A DNA stretch of 64,000 nucleotides, taken from the NCBI GenBank assembly GCA_002105175.1, contig MCGE01000022.1, positions 186,001 through 250,000 on the forward strand, given 5' to 3'. Source of the stretch: Absidia repens. Lineage: Eukaryota > Mucoromycota > Mucoromycetes > Mucorales > Cunninghamellaceae. Position numbers and translations under genes: made by a program. The notes under the pieces are model-generated. The model saw nothing but the letters and a program-made list of their open reading frames with translations. It did not search any database and had not been told where the DNA came from. Positions 49,907-61,385 of this stretch are shown piece after piece (the first letter of the stretch is position 1; each line of letters starts with the position of its first letter).

Positions 49907-51174
49907 ATGAATACTCTACCAAATAACATGATATCCGTACACCCATTGGATCTGCCAACGAAAACGGACCCTAGCACGAACACTACCGCTACGAACAATA
50001 AAGACAACGCCAACAAAATTACAGCTAATGAAACTACAGCATCCAAACTTTTACGTGGATATCAACTGCCAGCTCAATTTTATGCGCGATATTCAATTGG
50101 CGAAGAACTTGGTAGCGGTGGGTTTGGCTTTGTTATTTCTGTCAAAGAACGATCAACTGGAAAAGAACGTGCAGTAAAATTCATTTACAAAAACAAAGTC
50201 CCCTCTTCCGCCTGGGTTGCCCATCACGGTGAAAGGCTTCCTATGGAAATCTATGTGCTCAAAAACATTCAACACCCCAATATTGTCGGATATATCGATA
50301 GTTTTGAAGACGATACTTATTTTTATTTGGTGATGGAATTACATGGATCCCAATGGAATCAACCTTCAGCTTCTTCGGTAGCAGTAGCAAATGCAAAAAC
50401 TAACAATAACGTCTCGACCCATTTACCTGGATTATCGCACACCTCTGAACCCTCAGACGATGATGATGAAGAGGACGGAGCAGAAGATGGAAATCAAAAT
50501 TATCCAATTATTGGTCGACGTGGCTCATGTGATCTCTTTGAATGTATTGAACAACACCGCACCTTCAATGAACCCTTGGCGAAAACCATATTTCGACAAA
50601 TTGTGGAATGTGTGGCTCATTTGGATAAGCTAGGCGTTTGTCATCGAGACTTGAAGGACGAAAATATTACAATCGATAGAAATTACAAGGTAAAAAAAAA
50701 AATGTGCTGAATACCAAAGAAAAATGAATGTCTACTAATGACGGGGGTGGTTTTTTTTTTTTTTTTTTTTCTCAGGTCAAATTAATCGACTTTGGATCAG
50801 CAGTGGCGTTACCTCGACATTTCCAAACAGACGATGAAGAAAAGGAAAGCTCTAGGAAGAAGAACGTGGTGCTTCATCGCAAGTTTTATGGAACCATTGC
50901 CTTTGCTTCCCCTGAAATCTTAAGTATGGAACCTTATCAAGCTGAACCTGCAGAAGTATGGTCATTGGGTGTCCTTTTATATACGTTGGTATTTGGTGAA
51001 GTGCCTTTCTCGAATCCACGCATGGCTTTGGCTGCTCAGTTCAATCCTCCTCCAAAGTCTTCCAAGGTATCATCAAAATGCATGCACTTGATCTCTTGCC
51101 TCCTTCAAAAGTCTCCTCGTCGACGACCTACTGTGCACCAAATGCTGACTCACCCTTGGTTCCGACAACAATGA
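49907..51174 (+). CDS. Ser/Thr kinase of PAS-kinase (PASK/Psk) type, without PAS domain
   Basis: Exons 49907-50689 and 50776-51174 give 393 residues. The kinase domain starts near residue 63: YSIGEELGSGGFGFVISV, ATP-site Lys 91 in RAVKF, HRDLKDENITID (Asp 248), DFGSAVAL (Asp 266), then FYGTIAFASPEIL. HRDLKDEN plus DFGSA is characteristic of PAS kinase and its relatives, which couple nutrient state to carbohydrate metabolism and translation in fungi. No PAS domain is present in the short Ser/Thr/Asn-rich N-terminus. Between the hinge (VMELHG) and the alpha-D region (SCDLFECIEQH) about 55 extra residues are inserted, with an acidic run (SDDDDEEDGAEDG). A second insert, DDEEKESSRKK, lies in the activation segment. 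The Thr-rich N-terminal ATG follows a T-rich leader. Kinase certain; subfamily probable. Confidence 0.85.
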
Positions 51175-52239
51175 TTCTACGTATTTATCCTTTTTCTTTT
51201 ATTTGGCCCCTGATCCCTTCCCTCCCATTTTTTTAAGTCTCCTCTCTCTTTTTTTATTTTTTTATTTTTTATTTATATATCTTCATTATCATTATTATTC
51301 ATCTTCATTTTTTTTAGCTAGTTTAATCTCCTCTTTTCATTTCCCATTGCATGCAACGGGAAAATAGTACATGTGTCTTTATGTTATCATTTATATTATT
51401 ATATTGCATTTTATGTTTTTTTTTTCTTCCTATTTTCCCTCATTCTATACAACCCTACACATTTTATGATAGCTTTTTTTTTACATTTCCGTTTTTTTCA
51501 TTACACAAAATTGCCAACCCAAAATTTTTTATCATCATCAAAATTTAATAAATAAAACATATACCTCTCATTGTTACCAATTTTTTGTTACTGTCTTCAA
51601 TATGCATTATCGTCTTCTGTGTGATATTGTTGTTGTTGTTTTTTTGACAGTCTGGATCGGCGTTTCAAAGGAGCATCATTGTCTTGCTTGCAGCTCGTTC
51701 AAAAAAAAAAAAAAAATAACTTTTCTCCCAATTTAGGCGAGTATCATAATTTTAATCAATAACAGAAGAACCAATACTGATTGAAATGATGAGATTTGAT
51801 AGGTGAGGTAACACAGGTAAATTTGCCAGGACAATTTTTTTATGGATCACTCGACATAGAACTACGCTTTGATTTCTATTGTTGTGTAACATTCTAATTA
51901 ATATTGAAGTTTGAAATGATATATCATAAAGAGAAATAAATACAAAATAGACATGATATACAATTCAACAACAAGGCGTGATATAAGATAGTATTAATAC
52001 TTTTATTAAAATAGAGGGATACAATAGTAAATATGGGGAAGGAGAAAAATATGGGTATGGTATTCGGAGGGAGATAACTAAAGCTAATGGGAAATGTACA
52101 ATGCGGAATGTTGGAGGATATAATAGTAAGTGTGTTTGTTTATTTGTTTGTTTGTCTGTCGGTTTGTTTGTTGTTGCCGATATTTTTTCAAAATATGGAT
52201 TCACCAAAGTATAATGTGGAGTAAGCAGCAGGACGATGA
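51175..52239. other. Convergent spacer
   Basis: Lies between the 3' ends of the PASK-like gene (plus) and the RVxF gene (minus). T-rich low-complexity DNA, an AATAAATAAAAC site near 51547 and a short TTTGTTTGTTTG tandem near 52135-52172. No gene seen. Confidence 0.5.
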
Positions 52240-52596
52240 TCACGTACAGATTTCTTGTGCAGAAGCAAAAACGGACGATTGTTGCTGTTGCTGTAGGTCA
52301 TGATCTTTTTGTGCTAGGAGCGCTTCTTGTTGCTTTTCACGATTTGCGCGGTCAGTCATCATTTGTTCCATATCTCGGCGCCATTGTGATTTCATTTTCA
52401 ATAAATCCATCATATCATTATAGTTCAGTTTTGCTACTTCTTGTGCCGTTCGATCTATATTTCAAACGATATAAAGGATAAAAGGTCAGTATATTGACTT
52501 GACTTCATTAACGTGGCCATGGCACCTACCGTAGTCTTCGTTTGCAAATGTAATTTTGACAGCGACATTAGTGGAGAATTGAACTCGTTTAGACAT
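52240..52596 (-). CDS. Small RVxF-motif protein, uncharacterised
   Basis: Exons 52596-52530 and 52454-52240 encode 93 residues. The protein starts MSKRVQFSTNVAVKITF, then NEDYDRTAQEVAKLNYNDMM, and is charged and helical thereafter, with coiled-coil potential (residues 30-72), a Gln run and the end SAQEICT. KRVQF at residues 3-7 fits the RVxF docking motif for protein phosphatase 1, and an EYDR-type block after it is common in small eukaryotic proteins that carry such a motif. A PP1-regulatory role is therefore an inference, not a demonstrated function. The exon 1-exon 2 join (Tyr-Asp) keeps the frame and turns two sub-threshold frames into one protein. No signal peptide or membrane helix. Confidence 0.72.
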
Positions 52597-55393
52597 GGTG
52601 TGTGTGTGTTTTTTTTTTGTTGTTGTTGTTGTTGTATTAGTTGACAGTGTATGATAAAAAGAAAAATGAAGATGATAAATACAGATTGAAGGCGTGATGG
52701 AAGTAAAAGTGAAGGAGAAAGAGAAGAAGAAAAACGGCGCTGCCAATTTAAATTTAAAATTTTCTTGTTCCGCGGATGCCCAAATTAAGTTGTGCTTGTT
52801 CAAAGCTCGGCTCGCAACGCTCCACAATTGGCTGCCCCTTGTTTTGTCATCCCAAGTTGCTTTTCACTACTCACCATACATCAAAGGAAAAAAAAAGAAT
52901 TGTTGATCAATGAAGAAATCCTGTACTAATGAAAAATCTATCTAATTTTTCAGAATACTGAAATGATAGTATATAAAACCCATAGGTATTAGGGGTGAGA
53001 GAAGCTACTTTCAGGCCAAACCCCTTCCCATTATCTAAAATAGGCCGAGGGGAAAAAAAAAGATCAAGATCAAAGCTTTCGTTGATTCAATCACTTTCCC
53101 TGCTTGCTATCTATCATAAATAAAAATAGATAAATAATTTTTTATGCATTAGCACCATAATATACATGCGACCGGGCCCTCTTCTCCTTATAGTAATCTT
53201 TGTAACAGAAACGGAAACAATCAATGGTTCCATGATCTCATGAGCAGAATATAAATAAAACAATTCTTTAAAACACACGTGAGGAGATTCTTATCCAATA
53301 AAATTTATCGACCATCTGTTTTCTATTTTCATTATGTTGATGGCCGAGAGCAAGCATCATCCCCAAAAAAGAAGAAAACTCACGGGTACTTCAACTCCCG
53401 ACCGCGCAGCCAAAATGCAGCTCAATTCAAATTTTAAATTTCGTAGGGTGACCTCCAGATTTCGGCGAACTTTTTACCTCTGAAGGATCCACAGGAAGAT
53501 GATAGCTGGTCCTGATATTGTAAAGTTACTTTTTTGGTCTTGGAGCGGCCACCTTTTTTTGGTGACGCCTTGGAGGTGCCAAGGCCATTTACTAATAGAA
53601 AATGGATTTAAAATCCCGCCCACGTGGCGATTTTTTTCTTTGTTTACTCCCAGATTTTTTATTTTTTTTTTGCACTCTTTCTTTCATTTGCTTTTTCCTT
53701 CTTTTTCTTTTCTTCACCATTCATTTTCTTCGGGGTTATGGTGGACTTAGTTTTGTATCAGGACTAGTTTAGAAGAGTTTTCAGCTCAGGGATTACAAGA
53801 TGCATGGTGAAACCTTTCCATTTTGGATCTAGGATCTGGAAGCACCATTAGTTTGCTTTTATGGAGTCTCCATTAGCTTAGTTTAGTGTTAGTTTGTCCA
53901 TAATTTGTATCAACATCTCAATAAAAATGACCCATAAGTCTTTCTCCTGTCTTGCACAATAGTTCCCTTTTATCATTGCCACTGAGGTGTATTGGTATAC
54001 TTCAATACAGGATAGCCTCTGGTCTTTCTCCTGTTTTGTATAGTATATTAAATTCCATTTCACAATTGTCCATTTAGTTTAGCGTTGAACATTCTTCAAA
54101 TTTCACATTAGTCTTCCTCAATCTCCCTCAGTTTACGCCCGATAGATTATTCCATCAAATCACTTGTTACAATAAACCCCTCTTTAGATTTAATATCAAT
54201 AAAATGTTTCCTTTTTACTGGATGTCTTATGATACATCGTTATAGTTGTTTTTTATGTGCCCTACTAAGCACATGCTTACTAGTTTACTCACTACTACCT
54301 TTTTTTTTTCGTTTAACGTTCCAAGAGATTACCGACAATATTAGATTACTTACTATCAAAGATAGCCATACCTGTGCTCGACTAACCATTCAAATAATAC
54401 ATGTGCACGTCGCTCACCTCCCCCCTATAGAGCGGTTTACAGTGCTTTCTAGCATGTCTATGGCTATCCAGAGACCGAAAGATCCATTGGTAAACTTAGT
54501 GTTAGTTACCACTGATTTATATCAACAACTGAATAAAAACATGTCGTGTACTATTACCATTAGTCTCTCTCATACGTTGAGTTTGTCTCCTACAATAGAT
54601 CCTTTTTTTCATTGTCCGCCCATTGTCCCTTTAGATTAATGTAGACTATACCGGGTTATGTTTGCTTATTAGGCCTCATTTTTAAACACTGACTCTAATC
54701 CATCTTTCGCATCAATCCACCCTCTGAATAGATTGTATACAGCATACCATTCTGCCCTTAGCTCCACTATGGATTTCATATCATCACACTGAGATAGACG
54801 TCATATTTAAATTCAATTGTTTTTGGGTTATTTATTGCATATAATAAAAAATAATGATTCAATACTAACTAGACTATACTAGACTAATTTTCCCTATACT
54901 AAATAGCTGATTACAACTGTATAAATAAACCTTTTCTGCGTAATTTTTCTGACATTCTGCAAGAAGCCGAAGGCAGCAAGGTACAAAAACGGAGGGGGCA
55001 CTGATTTTGTGAGAGCAGAGAAAAAAAAAATAAAAAAAGGGAGTTCTCCACTAAACGTTTGGGACCTATAAGAGATCATTTTCAGCAATGAAGTAACCCA
55101 TTTTTGGCTCAATTCGCCATAATATCAAGTTTTGCACAGTTTCATTGATATCTGCCTCTTTATATTTTTCCTAAACATGTACAAAATCATAAAATTTTTC
55201 ATCGTTGATCATATATAGTTTTTTATTGTGAAAATAAATAAGGGTGATGACTAGTGTAAACATGATGGGTCAACTTATTCTATAAAGTGATAGATGTGAG
55301 GAGGGGTTGGTGTGGGATGGGGCAGGTCGGGTGTGTGGGGTGTGTAGGGGGGGGGGGCATGTGGGATGATTGAGGATATATCTAATAGCAAGT
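52597..55393. other. 2.8-kb gene-poor region with family-1 repeat
   Basis: After the RVxF gene promoter, most of 53590-54660 is family-1 copy C. A G-rich stretch lies at 55299-55372. No credible gene found. Confidence 0.55.
53590..54660 (+). repeat. Dispersed repeat family 1, copy C
   Basis: Starts TTTAAAATCCCGCCCACGTG, then a T-rich tract, CATTCATTTTCTTCGGGGTT, the core GGGATTACAAGATGCATGG with CATTTTGGATCTAGGATCTG, CTCCATTAGCTTAGTTTAGT and CTCAATAAAAATGACC. A second version of the TTAGTGTTAGTT...GAATAAAAACATG block occurs at 54495-54545, so the copy is longer or internally duplicated. Confidence 0.65.
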
Positions 55394-56277
55394 TCAGCCC
55401 CAAAAGTCGTCGTCTTTTCCAGGCTGAATGAATCCCATTTTGACGCGATTGGAGAGCGGTTTTTTCTCGACCGGGCCAAATCGAGAAGGGGGCCAGAGAA
55501 TACGTGTCACTTTAGCATTGATGAGAGCAATAGGGACCTATATCAATATATGTATGTATAATATGATCAATCTTATGCACTATCTTAATCAACATAGCAG
55601 TGTTTTTTTTTCTGTTTCTCTTGATTACCGTTCCAAATGAGTTGCTATCTTTTGAATGAAAAGCTTCATCCCCTTCCAGCCAGCAATGCCCTTTGGGTAC
55701 TTGCACTATTGACGAAGAAGATAACATACGATTAAAAATAGGCTTTATGCACCAATCATTGTTCGCCTTGTTGCTCACCTGGTTGGTCTGATCGAAGTGG
55801 CTTGACAGTATCTCCTTGTAGAGCTATGATTCGTTTCGTGATGACACATGATGGGTTGGTAGGTGATCTAAAATAGCCAAAAAAAAAAAAAAAAAAAAAA
55901 AAAAATTAGCCAGAATACATAGCCTTCCATCCATGTCATTTAAATAAAACCTTACGTCAAAGTCACCACTTCCCCGCGTTTAAAATTGTGATCAGTAGCT
56001 GCCCATTTGTTCAGCAATACCACATCCCGTCGTAATAAATTAGTATCTGGATTAAAGGTGGGCTGCATATATTACAAACACACAAAAAAAAGGGGGGTAA
56101 GGGAATCGTGACCAACATGGTGTGGTTTGATTGATCGTTCTTCGTTACCTGCATAGATCTTCCTTCCACAGTGGCATAACTGAATCCATGATCAACAAAA
56201 AATACCACGACAGGCACCCAAGCCAATGTCTTGAATATGGAAGAGGTATACGGATTCGACCTCAAACGAGAATACAT
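55394..56277 (-). CDS. IMP2: Mitochondrial inner membrane protease subunit 2
   Basis: Exons 56277-56149, 56062-55956, 55867-55779, 55705-55629 and 55537-55394 give 181 residues, the size of known Imp2. With Imp1 this signal-peptidase-like enzyme removes sorting signals from proteins delivered to the mitochondrial intermembrane space. One membrane helix at about residues 17-33 (LAWVPVVVFFVDHGFSY) is followed by the catalytic Ser 41 in GRSMQPTFNP and Lys 90 in CVITKRIIALQGD, with LLNKWA between them. The box VPKGHCWLEGDEAFHSKDSN and the ending ILWPPSRFG are typical of Imp2 rather than Imp1. A 27-bp A run lies within the intron between exons 2 and 3. The gene is immediately downstream of SEC24 on the same strand. 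Confidence 0.95.
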
Positions 56278-56592
56278 TCCACAAGAAGCATGCAACAAAA
56301 AAGAAAAAGAAAAAAAAAAAAGAGATTCCACTTCCCGTCTGTTGTAAAATTTAAACACCGTTCGAGTCCAGATTCCTTTCCCCCCAACCCCAAAATCATC
56401 ATATGAGTTTGTTAATGTAATAAATAATTCACAAAAGAGCATGTCAGCCAAGCGAATAGTGAATTCACGCCGTCATTTATTAGAATAAAAAAATGTAGGA
56501 GAGGGGGAAAATCATATATAATCTATAATCTTTTTTTAAAGCTAAGTACGCACACACATACACAAGTATTGAGGAAGGAGAGAGACAATTGA
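56278..56592. other. Spacer between SEC24 and IMP2
   Basis: About 315 bp between the SEC24 stop and the IMP2 start, both on the minus strand. It contains a short CA-rich tract near 56549 and no gene. Confidence 0.5.
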
Positions 56593-59500
56593 TCATTGAG
56601 CCTTTGAGCGCAGAAATCCAAGCCATTGGAAGTAGCTCATACCAGAACTAGCTTGTTGTTGATTGGCACCAGCAGAGGTGGGCCCGGTGGGGTGGCGATC
56701 TTCAATTAGGAGAGACAAAAACCATGATCGTAAAGCAGGATCACCATCTTCGCGAACAATTGATATCGTAGGATAATACGTGCTATTCCGGTGAGTTCGA
56801 AGGTGTTGAATAATAGCAGAGACGCGCTGAGAGATCGATGATTTCAATTTTGGAAGTTCAGTCACCTAATCATAATAAAAATAGATGTAAACCATGGTTG
56901 TTCATCATCTCAATGCCTGTTTTTTTTTTATTGCCACTATTATCATTACCTGTCCTGATTTAACTTCATTGATATTTGGCACATTCAGTAAATCCATACA
57001 GAGTGGAGGTACGGCGGCCTTTCCTACCCAAATGAAAATACGTTGTCCATTTTCAATCAAATAACAGCCATGAGGTTCTAACTTTTCGCTCGTCAAATTC
57101 ATTCGGGTTGGCATGGTGCAATTTTGTGTTTGAGAGTCGACAATACCCGCCTATAATAATATAAGAATAAAAGTCGGTTCAATGACTTCCGATTCCAATT
57201 TGTAGCTATTGTTTATTTCTCTTGATTTACCTGCGGTGGCATGGAATGAAGGGCGTAGAAATTTGAATGGACTAGATTCATCCAGGCGTTCATGGGTAAA
57301 GTTCGCAAAAGGAGTGTGATTTGAGTTCGTGTGTCCACTGGTATCGTTGGAGAATCATTGAATGTATCCTAAACAAGTATATATTTAAATATAAAATAAA
57401 AATAAATCAAACATAAAACACATAATAACCGATCATCACCATGGTATTTACCGTTTTCAACAATGAGAGCATCAATAAGGGTAAGAGACACAGTTCCCGA
57501 CACATTGTCAGTTGATTCGATGCACTAGAAGATCCTGCTACTTCCTTTCCATAGGCAGCACAAATATCGGCAGTTGATTTCCACAGGAGTTCACGACCAT
57601 CACGAAGTTTCGATGTTGCAGCCTTGTCAATACCTGATAAGAGAGCGCATTCAGTCCACTTATCCTGGTCCCGCACCCCTTCTTTTTTTATTTCTATTTT
57701 TTTTTATTTTTACCTTGATGACATAGAGTTCGAGCTATGGCAAATTGATCAGCACCGCTGAACACTTCAGACATAGTCTTGGCGACTGGCAAGCATAAAT
57801 TGAAGACGCGGATACGACGTTCGCCAAAACAGGTAGTGTATAATAATGCAGTTTGGAAGTATACCACGTTTGATTGTATATCCTCCTCCAGCCCAATTTC
57901 CACACAATAAGATTGGTCACGAGGAACGTTGGGGAGGGCCATTATGTCAGGGACTCGAGTAGTGCAATTGCCATAGAATGATTTGCAGATCAATCCGGGG
58001 GAGCATCTCGTACGCATCACCGCCTCCAAGCCCACTTTTTCGGATAACAACGCCAGCACTTCTTGTTGTAATTTTTCACAATCGACCTGATTGTCAGCCG
58101 TAAAATTGGGGAAGTAATGAGTTTGTCCGCCTGTAAATCTAGGAATGACATCTAAATCATATGATTAACAAAAAACCAGACGGCATTCTAACGTTTTTCT
58201 GCGCCTTTTTTTTTATTTTCGTATACTTACTGAGAGTAGCAACATCGGAGAATTGTGATCCAAAGATAAACATGTCGGCACATACTTGAGATTTGGTGCA
58301 TTCAGCTGCAAATGTTTTGTAGTAGGTGCTGGTTGGTGTCAATAACGCGGAGTCCATGACCGATTTCTGATCCGATGGGGTATTTTTGAGTGCACCATCA
58401 CCCACTGTAGGAAGCGTGACCTGGAAACAAACGATCTTGCCACCTGTTGGGGCCTATTTATTTATAAGCAAATAACGAATTAGTTTGTGACTATATCATT
58501 TAATCCCATCCCCTCTTATGAGTATATTTGCTAACTTACCAATAATTTACGAGCAGCTTGTAGAGCAGATCCAAGACAATTTGCAGGGGACACCGATTGA
58601 CTATACATCGTTTTCATTCGAGTCAAGAGATCATCCACTAAAGGACGGCTTTCAGTCAGATTGACAACCAGATCACTGGCGGCTCTAGGTAAGTATATAT
58701 CGGTCAAATCACCTACCACTAGGATTTCAGGTTCATCGCCCACTAATTTATAGAAAGCCACAGCACTATCGGCAGTAATAAAGGCCACTTTGGTGCGTCC
58801 GTCTTCATTTGGAATAGAGTCCAAGGAGTTCATAATGCCATCCACTGCTACATTGATCATTCCAGATTGAATCGCCTGGAAGCTGGTATCCAATACAAAA
58901 ATATACACTGGAGGTTGGGGAGGTCGCATCATATATTCCGCAGGAGCAATGAAATCCACGCAGCCATAATTCAATTCTGCACGTTGCCAACGATCAGCTT
59001 GTTGTTGCTTCACTACATCCCAATCGAATTCCGATGGCGCTATAATGAAAATCAAAGTTAAGTTGTTTATCCTAGTCAAAATGGTCCATGTTGCCTTGAC
59101 ATCCAAGCACAGAATTGTTCATTCATTTCTTACCATCATTTTCAAGTCCACACATGTTGCATAGCCATTTGAAAGCGCCTTGAGTGAATTGTACGAAAGG
59201 ATTGATGTACGTTTTGCAACGAGTACACCGGGAAACAATAGTATCCTCGATCAATGGTACTTCAGCCTGAAGAAAGGAAGGAAGGAAAAGGAGAACCATC
59301 AGAATGTAAGTCTTCATTTTTATTCAGCATATCTTTTTAAAAATCTTACCTTGTTCCATTTGTCGCTAAGGTATGGTTCCAGTATTAAAGCAAGTGGCAA
59401 TTTCGATTTTTTCAGCAATGCATTGGAGAAGGGGACGGCATTCAGGGTACATTTTTTGAACACAGGTGGGCATTGGGAATTCGGTGAAGGAGTAGCTGTC

Positions 59501-60378
59501 AACTAATAAAAAAAACAACAATGTCATTGTCAGTGGATAATGCCTTGTGCGTATTCGTTTCATTGTCTTACGTTCGCAGGCAAATTGGAAGGAATGATTA
59601 ATCGGTCAAGATCTTGGATGAGAGGACTTTGACCCACGAGAGCTATCTGCTCAGTGGGAGGGGTCTGTTGAAGGGACATGCCTGCCATGCCATTGTTCAA
59701 ATCTTGGTAGCTGTTTGGATAAGGCGTGTTATTGCCACTAGGGCCAGAAGAAGCATAAGGATAGGCTGGTTGAAGTGGCTGCTGATTGTTAGTCATAGAA
59801 GGTTGCTGTGGAAGAGGAGATGAAATCAATGCTGGTCCAGGTTGATGCTGTAAATGTGAATGATGAGTTTGCTGGAAGGGCTGCTGCTGGTGTTGTTGTG
59901 GCACATGGTTCATCAAAGGTGGAGCTACATTGCTTTGACTACTTGCCATAACTTGAGGATAGTGTCGTCTTTGTTTTCTATTGGAAGATTCAGTTGCAGA
60001 GGCAGGGGATGCTGGTCTACTTGACAATTGAGGCGGTGTCAATAAAGGTGAGCCTGTACCATTAGGTTGAGGGGGTGAAGAAGATTGCACCAATGAAGTC
60101 TGGAAGGGTGATGGTCCACGCTGTAGAGGCGGATGAGGTTGATGAAACTGATGCGGTGGGAGAGGAGAAGGACCGCGCTGTGGTGATGGATGAGGAGGGA
60201 AAGGTGAAGGGCCTCTTTGGGGAGGAAGTTGATTACCAGGATAGGATGATTGTTGAGGTGGTGGTAAAGGCGATGGACCACGTTGTAGACTTTGAGGTGG
60301 TGGTTGAAAAGGCGATGGGCCTCTTTGAGGAGGAGGAAGTTGATTCCCTGGCTGTAATTGCTGCTGATAGCTAGCCAT
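56593..60378 (-). CDS. SEC24: COPII coat subunit Sec24
   Basis: Ten exons: 60378-59572, 59502-59350, 59266-59134, 59039-58540, 58453-58231, 58151-57714, 57633-57452, 57368-57231, 57150-56950 and 56865-56593; 1,015 residues. Sec24 is the cargo-binding subunit of the COPII coat that buds vesicles from the endoplasmic reticulum, paired with Sec23. After a disordered Pro/Gln-rich N-terminus (about 1-220, with repeated QRGPSP) come the conserved [15 protein letters not shown] lead-in and the zinc finger [14 protein letters not shown] with LCNMC. The trunk follows: [15 protein letters not shown], then [11 protein letters not shown] and TGGKIVCFQ. After that come the beta-barrel/helical region ([26 protein letters not shown]) and a C-terminal gelsolin-like segment, [18 protein letters not shown]. 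All exon phases agree. Length and motif order are normal for fungal Sec24. Confidence 0.97.
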
Positions 60379-61385
60379 AGAAGAAAACGATAATCAAAAT
60401 GTAAAAAGAAAAAAAAAATGAAAAAAAGAAGGAACAACAGAAATGTTTGGGAACCAGAAAATGTGCCACGTTGAATTTCTATTGCCGCTCCATTGCACTG
60501 TCGCCTGAATCTGCTTTTGGATGTCATGTATTTGTCAAAGAATAAAAAAAAATGCTTGTATTAAATGATTCCATCCCCCGCCCCTCTTTAAGAAAAAGTA
60601 CGTGTATTTATTCTTATTGTTAAAGATATATATATACATTGAAAAGAAATTATGGTGCACAGAGAATATTCACTATTTCGATTGCCAAAGGGAGCAGGAG
60701 GATTAGATAAATTATACTACTATAGGGTGGCAGGTAATTGATCAGTTTTCTGGCAGATAGAGGAACCCCCAATTAAAAACCCGTTAAGAGGATGGTCGTA
60801 TTAAGAAATCTACTGTCGCATTTGACAGCGGTGTACCCACACTGTACTGTACTGTACTGTATTGTACTTTATTGATTGACAGAATATAAGGTACTACAGC
60901 ATGCGATCGACGCATGACGCTTAGATGCAAATAGAGATCGCTCAAAAAGAATCATGACCCGAGAAATGACTCCCATATCCCCCTATTGATTTTCTCTTAC
61001 CTTTGGGATATTATTTGAAAGCGCGCACGTTAAATTTACGAACAAATTCATATGATAATACATATAATACATATAGTATATAATAGTTCGACAGAGATTG
61101 AAAAAGGAAAAAGGGAAGTTTTGGACAGACTATGCTGTGTCTTACAATGCTTGAACAATCGAAAAAATCTGATATGGTGGGCGGAAAGGCATCCTCTCAA
61201 TTTAGTGTTTCAAACCCCGCTAACAGCGATAGCCTCCTTGGCCAAGCAAGAAAAAAACATCGGTTTATTTTTTTTATTTTTTTATTTTTTCAATCTTCAC
61301 TCTCGTTTGTCTCACAACTACGTTTCTTACATCTTGTGTCACTCTATCATACAATTGTATTATTGAATTCATTTTGATCTTTGAA
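60379..61385. promoter_or_regulatory. Divergent intergenic region, SEC24 / acidic protein gene
   Basis: About 1 kb between opposed genes, so it should contain both promoters. It contains a GTACT tandem stretch at 60842-60868 and a T-rich leader just before 61386. No gene seen. Confidence 0.5.
60842..60868 (+). repeat. ACTGT pentanucleotide tandem
   Basis: About five imperfect tandem units of TGTAC/ACTGT in the SEC24 upstream region. Confidence 0.8.

Noticed and set aside
16497..54660. Family-1 copies as a CRISPR-like array
   Set aside because: Copies are hundreds of bases long, kilobases apart, in both orientations and in a fungal genome.
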